The notes: a model not told the origin generated them from the letters alone. A DNA stretch of 64,000 nt from Flavobacterium sp. (GCF_027484205.1 NZ_JAIXUB010000025.1:124001-188000), one strand, 5' to 3'; positions 34,317 to 44,036 are shown, numbered from the stretch's first letter. Numbers and translations: made by a program.

Positions 34317-37076
34317 ATGAAAAATTCTATCGCAATATTTATAGTTATATTCTTATTTGCAAAGAGTTATTCTCAATCCAATGAGATTTCATTTGAATTT
34401 AAAGAACTAAACTTAAAATCAATTCTAACAAAATTAGAAAACGAAACATCTTATAAAATGTATTATACTGATGATTGGTTTAAAAATGATACAATTCTTA
34501 AATCAAACAATTTTTCAAAAAAGGGAATTGACATTATTTTGAACACTGTTTTAGATGAAACAGATTTTAATTATTTTATAGAATCTAATAACATTATTCT
34601 ATCAAAAAATCAATACATATACAGTGAGTTTCCAAATGAATTATTGAATTTAAGAAACAAAAACAATGAACTAAATAATTATGTTATTGGAGAAATTGAA
34701 AAACCAACATATGAAAAAGAGTATGAATCAACAAATAAAGAGCAACAAACAATAAATTACATAGGCAAGCAACAAAAAAATAGTAAAAAAACTTTGAAGC
34801 TGTCTGGATTAATCACTGATATCGATAAAAAAAGTGTCTCAAATGTAGTTATCAACGTAAAAAACAGAGGTATTAAAACAACTTCTAACGAATCTGGGTA
34901 TTTTACTCTTAATCTTCCATCAGGATTAAACATTATTGAAGTTGAATCAATGTTACACAAAAAATATACAAAGAAAATTGTAATATATAATGATGGAATA
35001 TTAAATATAAATTTAAAAGAAAATATAAAATTAATTGAAGAAGTTATAATTAATCAAAAAGCTAAAGAAAAAATTTCCTCCACAATAACAGGAGTAACAT
35101 CAATTGATATTGAAAATATAAAAAACATACCCTTAGTTCTGGGTGAAAGAGATATTTTTAAAGTAGCCACAATTCTACCAGGAATCAAAACAACAGGCGA
35201 AGGCTCTGCTGGATTTAATGTAAGAGGAGGAAAAGAAGATCAAAATTTAATTTTAATTGACAAAGCTGTTATTTACAATTCCTCTCATTTTTTTGGTTTT
35301 TTTTCAGCTGTAAATCCTTTCTCCATAAAAAAAGCAGATATTTACAAAGGAAGTATCCCAGCAGAATTTGGAGGACGACTTTCTTCAGTATTTGATATAT
35401 CTACAAAAAACGGAAACAAAAACAAACTCTCAGGAGAAGGAGGAATTGGACCTGTCACAAGCAATTTAATGGGAGAAGTGCCCATTAAAAAAGATAAATC
35501 TTCATTGTTTTTTGCAGGAAGAGCTACATATTCTGGATGGATTTTACGTTCATTGAAAAATGAAAAACTAAAAAAAAGTCAAGCGTCTTTTTATGATGCA
35601 ATGTTAAAATATGATCATTTAATAAATGAAAAAAACACACTTTCCACTACTCTTTACTTCAGTGACGACAAATATAGTATTACATCAGATTCACTATTTA
35701 ACTACAATAACAGATTAGTCTCTATAAATTGGAATCATAAATTTAATACAAAAATAAAAACAAGAACAACTTTATCAAATAGTGATTATGTTTTTAATAT
35801 TAATTATGAATCTAGCTCTGATAAAAATTTCGATTTGCAATATAGAGTTAATGAAACTCAATTCATTTCAGACTTTAATTACAAAATTAACAAATCAAAC
35901 AGTCTAAACTTCGGTGTAAATTCAAAACTTTATAATATTAAGCCAGGTGAACTAACTCCATACAAGAATGCATTATTAACTCCAATAAAAATAGATAAAG
36001 AAAGAGCATTGGAATCTGCATTTTTCCTTTCAGATAATTTAAAAATAAGTGAGAAATTATCTTTCGATTTTGGATTTCGTGTTACTAATTTTCTGTCTTT
36101 AGGTAAATCAACTCAAAACATTTACGAAGAAAACCTTCCTTTAAGTGAGGCAACAGTTGTTGAAGTAAAAGAATTTAAAAATAATGAAGTTATAAAAGAA
36201 TATAATTCAATTGAACCACGAATATCTGCAAGATATTTAATTATGGAAGATTTGTCACTAAAATTGAGTTTTGATAAAACTTCTCAATACATACACCTTT
36301 TATCCAATAATACAACTCAATCACCAACAGATACTTGGAAACTTTCTGACCTAAATATCAAACCACAAATTGCTAATCAAATATCTTTTGGAATTTTTAA
36401 AAACATCAACAAGAACAATCTAGAATTGAGTATTGAAGGGTATGTTAAAAAAACTAAAGATTTTTTAGACTATAAAGTAGGCGCAGATATTTTACTTAAC
36501 CAAAATATTGAAACAGAGTTACTTCAAGGAGAAGGAAAATCATATGGTATTGAATTTTTAATAAAGAGAACATCTGGAAAATTAAATGGTTGGATAGGTT
36601 ATACTTACTCAAGATCTTTTGTAAAACTTGATAGTGAATTCAATGAAGAGATAGTTAACAATGGAAAATATTTTCCTTCAAATTTCGACAAACCACATGA
36701 TTTAAGTGTAGTAATGAACTATAAAATTACAAAAAGATATAGTTTTTCAAGTAATTTTATCTATCAGACAGGAAGACCAATTACTTATCCTGTTGGAGCA
36801 TATGAATTTAATGGATCAAATTATACTTTATATAGCGATAGAAATAAATTTAGAATTCCTGATTATTATCGACTTGACATTGGACTAAATATTGAAGGAA
36901 ATCACAAAATAAAAAAATTAGCTCATAGTTTTGTAAATATATCCATATATAACGTCTTAGGAATAAATAATCCCTATTCTGTGTTTTTTGTTACAGATGA
37001 TGGAAAATTAAAAGCTTACAAAACATCCATTTTTTCAATACCAATACCAACAGTTACTTATAATTTTAAATTTTAA
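34317..37076 (+). CDS. TonB-dependent receptor with N-terminal STN domain
   Basis: The 919-residue protein has a signal peptide (1-19) and an STN domain (~24-97: ISFEFKELNLKSILTKLENETSYKMYYTDD). A carboxypeptidase-regulatory-like domain (~160-245), a plug (~265-375: GFNVRGGKEDQNLILIDKAVIYN) and a barrel ending TVTYNFKF follow. STN domains usually signal to a FecR-type anti-sigma factor, but no FecI/FecR pair is in the window. The gene abuts the preceding one with no gap and precedes the DUF4249 lipoprotein by two bases. The substrate is unknown. Confidence 0.88.
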   Translation: MKNSIAIFIVIFLFAKSYSQSNEISFEFKELNLKSILTKLENETSYKMYYTDDWFKNDTILKSNNFSKKGIDIILNTVLDETDFNYFIESNNIILSKNQYIYSEFPNELLNLRNKNNELNNYVIGEIEKPTYEKEYESTNKEQQTINYIGKQQKNSKKTLKLSGLITDIDKKSVSNVVINVKNRGIKTTSNESGYFTLNLPSGLNIIEVESMLHKKYTKKIVIYNDGILNINLKENIKLIEEVIINQKAKEKISSTITGVTSIDIENIKNIPLVLGERDIFKVATILPGIKTTGEGSAGFNVRGGKEDQNLILIDKAVIYNSSHFFGFFSAVNPFSIKKADIYKGSIPAEFGGRLSSVFDISTKNGNKNKLSGEGGIGPVTSNLMGEVPIKKDKSSLFFAGRATYSGWILRSLKNEKLKKSQASFYDAMLKYDHLINEKNTLSTTLYFSDDKYSITSDSLFNYNNRLVSINWNHKFNTKIKTRTTLSNSDYVFNINYESSSDKNFDLQYRVNETQFISDFNYKINKSNSLNFGVNSKLYNIKPGELTPYKNALLTPIKIDKERALESAFFLSDNLKISEKLSFDFGFRVTNFLSLGKSTQNIYEENLPLSEATVVEVKEFKNNEVIKEYNSIEPRISARYLIMEDLSLKLSFDKTSQYIHLLSNNTTQSPTDTWKLSDLNIKPQIANQISFGIFKNINKNNLELSIEGYVKKTKDFLDYKVGADILLNQNIETELLQGEGKSYGIEFLIKRTSGKLNGWIGYTYSRSFVKLDSEFNEEIVNNGKYFPSNFDKPHDLSVVMNYKITKRYSFSSNFIYQTGRPITYPVGAYEFNGSNYTLYSDRNKFRIPDYYRLDIGLNIEGNHKIKKLAHSFVNISIYNVLGINNPYSVFFVTDDGKLKAYKTSIFSIPIPTVTYNFKF

Positions 37077-37078
37077 TT

Positions 37079-38263
37079 ATGAAAAAAATAAAAATTTTAT
37101 CATTTTTGATAATGTCAAGTATACTGTATAGTTGCGTTGACCCGTATGCACTTCAAACGGATACATTTGAAGATGCAATTGTAATAGAAGCAACAATAAC
37201 AAATGAATTAAAATTTCAAGAAATTAAAATTTCAAGAACATATAGATTTGAAGATGTTATTCCCACTTTTGAAACGGGTGCCACAGTTTATATAACTGAT
37301 GAACTAAATAACGAATTTAATTTTCATGAGGATGGAAACAAATATATTTCTGACAATGAGTTTAAAGCATTACCAAATAAAACGTATCAATTACATATTA
37401 TTACAGCAAACGGAAGAGAATACATATCAACAACTCAAACTTTAACAACTGAAAGCAATATCGAGAGTTTAAATACCTCTGTTATAACAAATCAACAAGG
37501 AGAAAAAGGTGTTCAGATAAATGTTAATAGTTATGACCCTTCAAATACTTCAAAATATTATCGATATGAATATGAAGAAACCTATAAAGTAATTGCGCCT
37601 AAATGGGTTTCAAATGATATCGTATACAATGCAACATCTGATAGTTTTATATTAACTGAAAGAGATTTAAATAAAAAAACCTGTTATAGTTTTGAAAAAT
37701 CTAATCAAATAATTCAAACAAACACTAATAATCTATTAGAGGATAGAGTCACCAACTTTCCTGTTAGATTTATTAGTAACCAAAATTATATAATTGCAAA
37801 CCGCTATACGATTTTAGTAAAACAATATGTCCAAAACTTATCTGCTTACAATTACTACAAAACGTTAAGTGAAATGTCTAGTGAGGGAAGTATTTTGTCA
37901 CCAAATCAACCAGGTTTTTTATTTGGCAATTTAAAATCTTTAACCAATCCTAATGAAAAAGTTATTGGTTTTTTTGAAGTAGCCTCTGTTTCATCATCAC
38001 GCATTTTTTTTAATTATGTAGATTTATTTCCCACTGATCCTACTCCTTCATTTTTTAATGAGTGTAATTCAATAGAATTTGACATTTCGCTTGTAGGCGA
38101 TAATCCTGGCAGTTCTCCAAAAGCTAGATTAATAAATGGTCTAAGTCTTAATACTATAGTCTTTTATGAACTAACTTATCCTACATATTTCATGGTTCCT
38201 ACTTTTTGTGGTGATTGCACCTCATTTTCATCTAACATAATACCTTCCTATTGGACAGATTAA
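37079..38263 (+). CDS. DUF4249 family lipoprotein
   Basis: The 394-residue protein has a lipobox at ILYSC (Cys19) and the DUF4249 pattern. It begins VDPYALQTDTFEDAIVIEATITNELKFQEIKISRTYRFED, followed by an Ig-like strand set (GATVYITDELNNEFNFHEDGNKYIS). A Cys cluster near the C-terminus (FCGDCTSF) may form a disulfide. DUF4249 proteins regularly accompany STN/carboxypeptidase-like TonB receptors and may be surface-exposed partners, which is recalled context and not proven function. Its last 13 bases overlap the next gene. Confidence 0.85.
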   Translation: MKKIKILSFLIMSSILYSCVDPYALQTDTFEDAIVIEATITNELKFQEIKISRTYRFEDVIPTFETGATVYITDELNNEFNFHEDGNKYISDNEFKALPNKTYQLHIITANGREYISTTQTLTTESNIESLNTSVITNQQGEKGVQINVNSYDPSNTSKYYRYEYEETYKVIAPKWVSNDIVYNATSDSFILTERDLNKKTCYSFEKSNQIIQTNTNNLLEDRVTNFPVRFISNQNYIIANRYTILVKQYVQNLSAYNYYKTLSEMSSEGSILSPNQPGFLFGNLKSLTNPNEKVIGFFEVASVSSSRIFFNYVDLFPTDPTPSFFNECNSIEFDISLVGDNPGSSPKARLINGLSLNTIVFYELTYPTYFMVPTFCGDCTSFSSNIIPSYWTD

Positions 38264-39975
38264 ACAAAATATCGGCAATTTTTATACTTCTATCTTTTAC
38301 TTTTTTACAAAAAAGTAATGGTCAAAACAACGAAAATCTTTATTTAGATTCTGAAAGTATATTTCTAATGACTAACTCTTCTTTCCTAGTTTCAGGAGAG
38401 ACACTTTTTTATTCATTTAACTGTGTAAACAATTCTACGAATGAACTCAGCAACATTAGTAAAGTTGGTCATGTAGAATTAATCGACTCCAATAATTCAG
38501 TTGTAATTAAACAGAAATTATTTTTAAAAAATGGCAATGGGTGTGGAGATTTTTTTATTTCACCAAAATTAAAAACCGGTCTGTATAAGATTATTGGCTA
38601 TACAAATTGGTCACTAAATAATTCCGTTACAACTTATTTTCAAAAAGATATTTTCATTTTAAATCAATTTGAAAATATAGAGTCAAAATTTTTAAAAGAA
38701 AATGTAATATTTGATACTGTAACAAACCCAAATATTTCAAATAAATCTATTAAAAATGATTATTTATCAATAAATCTAAATACAAAAACATTTTCCAAGA
38801 GAGAATTAGTTAAATTAAAAATAAAGAAACTAAAAGACAGCATACAACTATCAAATTTAACATTCTCTGTCCAAAAAATAAGTCCAGTAATAATAGAAAA
38901 CGAATCTTCCATTTATGATTTTGAAGAAATAATAAAAAAAGAAGCAAAAATAAAGAGAACTAAAGATTCGTTAATAATTCCCGAATACCGAGGTGAATTA
39001 ATTTTTGGAAATATAACAAGTCTAAATAACTCTTCAGTAGTTGATAAATTTATTTCTTTATCTATTCCTGAAAACAATTTCTACTTCACAACAACAAAAA
39101 CAAATGAAAAAGGAGAATTTTACTTAATCATAGATAAAGAATATGCAAATTCGAAAATGATTATTCAAATAGTTGATGAGAATAAGGAAAATTTTGAAAT
39201 AAAAATAAATTCAAAAAATAACTTTGACATAAAACAATTAAAACCATATAATAAAATTAAAATTAATAATCTTGACGAGTTAAAAAATAGATCTATTTAT
39301 TCTCAAGTTGAAAATGCCTATTATTCAGTAAAATCCGATAGTATTATCGAAGCCAACAAAAACAAAAAGTTTTTTTCATCATCAAATAAAGAATATAAAT
39401 TAGATGAATTTAATCGATTTTCAAGTTTAAAAGATATCATTATAGAAATCATAAAAGAGGTAATTATAGTAAAAAACGAGAAAGGAAATGCACTTTATGT
39501 TTTAAACTCTAATAATCAATCTGAATTTAGTCAACCTGCATTGGTATTGTTTGATGGAATTCAAATTCAAGATTTAAATGAGTTATTCAATTATAATATG
39601 AAACTAATTGATAGAGTTGAAATTATAACAGGTGGATATTTATTTCATTCTTACTTTTACAATGGTGTAATTAGTTTTACATCTAAAGATGAAAGTTTTA
39701 CAACTAAGCTTTCAGGTAAATATATTATTAAACAAGAACAACCAATTCCAGCTTTAAACAAAAATTATTTTGAACCAGATTATAAAAACAATAATTTAAA
39801 GCATATTCCGGATTACAGAAATTTATTGAAATGGTTACCAAAAATTTCATTCACAAAAGATGAGTCTGAAGTTGAATTTTATACTTCAGACATTAATGGA
39901 ATATTTGAAATAAAAATTGAAGGTTATAATAAAAACAAACCCATTCTCCTAACTGAATATATAATTGTAAAATAA
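38251..39975 (+). CDS. MG2-like secreted protein with TonB-plug-like C-terminal module
   Basis: The 574-residue protein starts with a TTG that overlaps the DUF4249 gene by 13 bases. The signal peptide (DRLNKISAIFILLSFTFLQKSNGQ) starts right after it, and no upstream or nearby ATG would keep it. Residues ~29-135 look like an MG2 domain (SIFLMTNSSFLVSGETLFYSF, then GLYKIIGYTNWSLNN). Residues ~395-490 resemble a TonB plug (ALVLFDGIQIQDLNELFNYN, DRVEIITGGYLFHSYFYNGVISF), but no barrel follows. This may be a plug-only partner of the receptor two genes upstream. The function is unknown. Confidence 0.72.
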   Translation: MDRLNKISAIFILLSFTFLQKSNGQNNENLYLDSESIFLMTNSSFLVSGETLFYSFNCVNNSTNELSNISKVGHVELIDSNNSVVIKQKLFLKNGNGCGDFFISPKLKTGLYKIIGYTNWSLNNSVTTYFQKDIFILNQFENIESKFLKENVIFDTVTNPNISNKSIKNDYLSINLNTKTFSKRELVKLKIKKLKDSIQLSNLTFSVQKISPVIIENESSIYDFEEIIKKEAKIKRTKDSLIIPEYRGELIFGNITSLNNSSVVDKFISLSIPENNFYFTTTKTNEKGEFYLIIDKEYANSKMIIQIVDENKENFEIKINSKNNFDIKQLKPYNKIKINNLDELKNRSIYSQVENAYYSVKSDSIIEANKNKKFFSSSNKEYKLDEFNRFSSLKDIIIEIIKEVIIVKNEKGNALYVLNSNNQSEFSQPALVLFDGIQIQDLNELFNYNMKLIDRVEIITGGYLFHSYFYNGVISFTSKDESFTTKLSGKYIIKQEQPIPALNKNYFEPDYKNNNLKHIPDYRNLLKWLPKISFTKDESEVEFYTSDINGIFEIKIEGYNKNKPILLTEYIIVK

Positions 39976-39987
39976 AAAATACTTTTT

Positions 39988-40203
39988 GTAACTTTTTTGC
40001 AACTCATTAAGGTATAACTATCTAAATAATTCAAAGTAAAGGAGAAAAATATACATGTGACAAAATAAAATCAACAAGTAAGTAACTAATCATAAAACTG
40101 CTTCTTCAATAAATACCATTAAGAAATTGGGAAAAGTTGACATTATTAGGGCTAAATAAGGTATAAAGTTAGCTCAATTTATCAAAGCTTGATATCAACG
40201 TGC
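39988..40203 (+). pseudogene. Decayed copy of the rpoD promoter, ribosome site and 5' coding region
   Basis: Aligns throughout with 43971-44185, from the promoter-like GTAACTTTTTTGCAACTCATTA through the ribosome site (AAAGGAG) and ATG into rpoD codon ~49. The non-coding part is ~90% identical and the coding part is lower. The codon after the ATG (40055) is TGA, so the copy is dead. It ends at CGTGC, where sequence switches to the HTH-regulator 3' end. It occupies most of the 331-base gap between the MG2-like gene and the DUF2339 gene. Confidence 0.88.
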
Positions 40204-40264
40204 CAACCAAAAAATTGATTATTACATTGAACGAATAAACAATCAAGTTGATTTACTTTTTTAA
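40199..40264 (+). pseudogene. 3' remnant of an HTH-regulator paralogue
   Basis: 63 of 66 bases match 32819-32884, the end of the HTH gene including its TAA. Two of the three differences are synonymous and one changes Arg to Gln. This pattern suggests a former functional paralogue, not a copying error. It begins at the same CGTGC where the rpoD relic ends. Confidence 0.88.
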
Positions 40265-40276
40265 TCGTTTAATACT

Positions 40277-40284
40277 TATATTTG
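40277..40284 (+). promoter_or_regulatory. Candidate -7 element of the DUF2339 gene
   Basis: TATATTTG matches TAnnTTTG and lies 23 bases before the ATG. The relic rpoD promoter further upstream could also contribute. Confidence 0.5.
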
Positions 40285-40306
40285 ATTCTTTCTAAACCAA
40301 AAAACT

Positions 40307-43300
40307 ATGGAGTTCATTATTTTTATACTAACAATTTGCATTTTCATTCTATTTAATAATTTTTTTAGCTTAAAAAAGGAAAGTAATTTTATTAAATCAA
40401 TTATTGAAAAATACAGCGAAGAAACTGCAACTTTAAAAAGAGAACTTGATGAATTAAAAAAATCAATAGAAGGAAAAACAATAGCTTCTGAGCCAGTTAT
40501 TTCTCCAATTGAAGAGGCGAAATCTCCAGAAATTGAGACAATAGTTCCGCCAATGACTGAGGTTATTGAAGAATACAAACCTTACTTCACTCCTATTCCA
40601 GACGAAGACATGCCAAAAGAAGTGCCTTTAACTGAGGAAATTCCACAAATTGACAATTCATTTTTAAGTATAACACCAGAAGAACAAAAAGAAGAACCAA
40701 TAATTAGTTACGAAAGTCAATCTGTACCACGAGCAGAGAAACAAGTAGTTTTTGAAGAAAAGGTTTACGAAGAAAGTGCGTTTTCAAAGTTCATGAAATC
40801 TGCCGAAAAACAATTTGCCGACAATTGGACTGGAATACTTGGAACTGCGATTATGGTTCTTGGAATTGGGTATTTGAGTATTTACACCGCTTTGAAAGTG
40901 TCACCATTATTCAGAGTTTTAATTCTGTGGTTGTATGCTGGTTTACTGGTTGGAGCCTATTATTTTTTACAGAAAAAAGAGAAATGGACAACAACTGGCT
41001 TGTGGCTTAGAAGTGCTGGCGCAAGTTTATTTTTGTTTGGTTGTTTTGGTGCGTCACAAATTCCAGCGTTAACGTTTATTTCTAATTCGATTGCTGCGTA
41101 TTCCTTGATAGCCGTTGGAATTGGACTCAATTTATTCATTGGATACATCATTAAAAAGCAAACTTTTTTATCGCTTCATGTCATTTTGAGCATGTTGATT
41201 TTGTGTGTCATTCCTGACAAAACACTCGCTACTTTTATACTCGCAGCCATTACCGCAACCATCGGAATTCTTTTATCTTATAAAGAAAAATGGGAATATC
41301 ATTTATTGATTGTGATTTCAGCTTTTATCATTTTTGACATTTGGTTTAATGCACAAGGAACAAAATTATCGGCAACAGAAAACATCATTGCAATTCTCGG
41401 AATTATTTTAGTCGCAGCAAGTTGTATGATCATGCAATATAGAAATATTTATGAAAATACTCGATTTGACAAAGCTGGTTTTATTACGCATTTAACCAAT
41501 TGGATTTTGTTTGCCACTGGATTAATTTTACATTCAACTGGAAGCCGATTTAAAACTTTTGTATTATTTACTGGTGCAATAATCTGCTTTTTCATTGCGT
41601 TAAAAGCCAGAAAGAAAAAGGTTTTTTGGTTGTATCATTTAGACGGAATGGTTTCGTTTGTTTTACTTTCCTTGAGCATAATCATGCTAAACGATTGGAA
41701 TGTTGGCATTGATATTATTGCCTGTATTTTATATTTACTTGTTGTAATTTGTCTGTTTGTAGTATTTAAAGAAAAAGAAGTTTTATTGCACAAAATCTTT
41801 CTTGGAATCAATCACATAACAGCATTGGCACTTTTGATATTTTCAATTGTAATGATTAGCAATTCATTAAATGAAACTAAAATCACAAGTGCTTTGATTT
41901 CAACAATTACACTATCAATTATTGCAGTTTCGGTTCCAATCTATACTTCAATAAAAAAACAATTTGAATCAATTGATGCATTTTTTGGGGATAACAATTT
42001 AAGTTTAAACGGATTGTTAGCAATTGTATTTTCGGCTCTAGTGGTTATAAAAAGTAATGATGTTTTAACTCATAATTTATTTGTTTGTGTCTTAATTGTA
42101 CTTGGTTTGATTTGGCTTTTATTACGACAAAAATTTGAAAACAATACGTTTGATATTGGCAGAATTATTTTCTATGTTCTGAGCATTTTTGTTGGTATTT
42201 TCATGATTAAAATTCAGGATAAATCATCTTTCGATTTTGTTTTTGGAACTGGATTATTAATCTTAATTGCCTTCAATTGGAAGGTTGAAAACTTCTACAA
42301 AAACAATTTCATCATCCGTTTTATTGGAATTATTGGAGTCAATGCATTGTTGCTCATTTTGGTTTATAAATATTTACCACATTATCAAATTATTCAAATC
42401 TTTAGTTTATTTGGAATTGCATTACTAAACAATGAATTTTTATGGTTAAATTTCAAGAAAAACAATTTAACAACAGACAATCAAACGGTTTTGTACCTCT
42501 GCTATTATTTCTTTGCAATTGCTGGAAGTTTATTACTTCTTTGGCGTTTATCAGTTCTTACAAATACTGAAATTGGATTGACTTGTATGGGAATTTCAGT
42601 TATCGAACTTTATGTTTTATTTGCAAATAGAATCAGAAACGAATCGGAAGAAATAACTACCGATTGGAAAAACTTCAATTTCCTGAATTCAGAGTTACTA
42701 TTGGTTAATGCTTTATTGTTTGGTTTTTCATGTTTGGATATCGAATATACAACTGTTTTCTTATCGGTTTTAGCTTTACTATTCGGTTTTGGATTTCAAA
42801 AGTTTGGCGAATTCAAACGCTATAATAATTACTCGTTTATACTAATGATTGGATGTTTTGTCCTGTCTGTTTTTCTGGCGGTTGATAGAAGTATTTTGGA
42901 TGACAAAACGTTGCTTTACATCACTCAAACTGCAAGTATTATTATTTCATTTGGATACTATTATTTACTGTTTAAAAGTGAAAAAGAAGAAACTAAAATC
43001 TATTTAAAAGTACTTCCGTATGTTCAAAATTTATGGGTAATTCTATTACTTTTCATTCAAGTAGAACTTACTTATCTTCCATTATTATTCATGCTTTTAG
43101 CGTTATTAAATTATTGGTTAATCACTAAAAACGCCATAAAAATCGAAATTCACTTCACTCCTGTTATTGCGCTCTTAGCTATTATCGTTTCCGTATTATA
43201 CAGTTTTAACAAGCTAAATAATTTTGACGGTTTAGATTGGGTACTTCAACTTGGTAGTGTTGGTTTGGGTGTTGTTCTTTCAATTCTGTTAAATAAAAAA

Positions 43301-43933
43301 GAAGAAAATCAATCGCTAAAAACATACTATCAAATTATTCTAAATGCTTGGTTGTCAATAATTATGTTCACGCAGCTAGAACACAAATGGCTTCCTGTTT
43401 TTTGGGCAATAACCGCAATTTTAAATTTATTTTTATATCATAAAAAAATTAGTCAAGAAAAAAACATCAGTATTGTTTATTATTTATTGGCCAACCTACA
43501 TTTAGGATTTCTGAGTTTCAATTATTATGAGTCAAAATATTTGGCAATTTATTTGTTGATTTTCGGATTGTTAGCTTCTTATATTTATTTAGCTTCTAAA
43601 TGGATTGAAGAATTTAAATTGAAAAACAGTTTGTTGATTTATCCAGCAACACTGAGTATTGGATGTTTCTTATATTTTACTTTCGACAAAGGAATTTTAA
43701 CCTTCTTCTGGATATTAGAAGCTTTGGGATTATTGATTTTAGGAATAATTCTAAAAGAAAAATACTTTAGATATGTTTCATTATCGTTAGTAGGAATATG
43801 TATTATTCGATTAATGTTCTTCGATTTATCCAATGCAGATTTCTTGATTAGAGCATTAGTTTTACTAGGCGTAGGAGTTGTTTTACTAGTAATGAACAGT
43901 TTGTTTAAAAAATATAAAGATCGATTTGATTAA
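40307..43933 (+). CDS. DUF2339 family giant membrane protein
   Basis: The 1208-residue protein starts with one hydrophobic segment (MEFIIFILTICIFILFNNFF) and a coiled-coil-like helix. A Glu/Pro-rich linker spans ~60-145. More than twenty membrane helices run from FADNWTGILGTAIMVLGIGYLSIYTALKV (~172) to the end. This plan is typical of DUF2339 proteins, whose function is unknown. It lies between the chimeric relic and intact rpoD, with only ~37 bases before the rpoD promoter and no terminator. Confidence 0.85.
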   Translation: MEFIIFILTICIFILFNNFFSLKKESNFIKSIIEKYSEETATLKRELDELKKSIEGKTIASEPVISPIEEAKSPEIETIVPPMTEVIEEYKPYFTPIPDEDMPKEVPLTEEIPQIDNSFLSITPEEQKEEPIISYESQSVPRAEKQVVFEEKVYEESAFSKFMKSAEKQFADNWTGILGTAIMVLGIGYLSIYTALKVSPLFRVLILWLYAGLLVGAYYFLQKKEKWTTTGLWLRSAGASLFLFGCFGASQIPALTFISNSIAAYSLIAVGIGLNLFIGYIIKKQTFLSLHVILSMLILCVIPDKTLATFILAAITATIGILLSYKEKWEYHLLIVISAFIIFDIWFNAQGTKLSATENIIAILGIILVAASCMIMQYRNIYENTRFDKAGFITHLTNWILFATGLILHSTGSRFKTFVLFTGAIICFFIALKARKKKVFWLYHLDGMVSFVLLSLSIIMLNDWNVGIDIIACILYLLVVICLFVVFKEKEVLLHKIFLGINHITALALLIFSIVMISNSLNETKITSALISTITLSIIAVSVPIYTSIKKQFESIDAFFGDNNLSLNGLLAIVFSALVVIKSNDVLTHNLFVCVLIVLGLIWLLLRQKFENNTFDIGRIIFYVLSIFVGIFMIKIQDKSSFDFVFGTGLLILIAFNWKVENFYKNNFIIRFIGIIGVNALLLILVYKYLPHYQIIQIFSLFGIALLNNEFLWLNFKKNNLTTDNQTVLYLCYYFFAIAGSLLLLWRLSVLTNTEIGLTCMGISVIELYVLFANRIRNESEEITTDWKNFNFLNSELLLVNALLFGFSCLDIEYTTVFLSVLALLFGFGFQKFGEFKRYNNYSFILMIGCFVLSVFLAVDRSILDDKTLLYITQTASIIISFGYYYLLFKSEKEETKIYLKVLPYVQNLWVILLLFIQVELTYLPLLFMLLALLNYWLITKNAIKIEIHFTPVIALLAIIVSVLYSFNKLNNFDGLDWVLQLGSVGLGVVLSILLNKKEENQSLKTYYQIILNAWLSIIMFTQLEHKWLPVFWAITAILNLFLYHKKISQEKNISIVYYLLANLHLGFLSFNYYESKYLAIYLLIFGLLASYIYLASKWIEEFKLKNSLLIYPATLSIGCFLYFTFDKGILTFFWILEALGLLILGIILKEKYFRYVSLSLVGICIIRLMFFDLSNADFLIRALVLLGVGVVLLVMNSLFKKYKDRFD

Positions 43934-43970
43934 AAAAAACACTTAGAAGTAAATTAATTTTTAAAAAAAT

Positions 43971-43983
43971 GTAACTTTTTTGC
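43971..43983 (+). promoter_or_regulatory. rpoD promoter candidate
   Basis: GTAACTTTTTTGC is an extended TAnn(T)nTTTG form of the -7 element, 54 bases before the rpoD ATG. It is conserved base for base in the relic copy at 39988. Confidence 0.5.
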
Positions 43984-44018
43984 AACTCATTACGTATAAC
44001 TATCTGAACACTTTAAAG

Positions 44019-44026
44019 TAAAGGAG
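44019..44026 (+). promoter_or_regulatory. Strong Shine-Dalgarno sequence before rpoD
   Basis: TAAAGGAG lies 10 bases before the ATG. Most starts in this window have only an A-rich leader, so this is exceptional and fixes the rpoD start. Confidence 0.7.
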
Positions 44027-44036
44027 AAAAATATAC

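Noticed and set aside
34317..37076. SusC-type starch-utilisation receptor with SusD partner
   Set aside because: The partner is a DUF4249 lipoprotein with no SusD (RagB) features, and no glycosidase genes adjoin it.
40276..40578. Antisense open frame of 100 codons at the start of the DUF2339 gene
   Set aside because: Shadow of the Glu/Pro-rich linker codons, with no start context.
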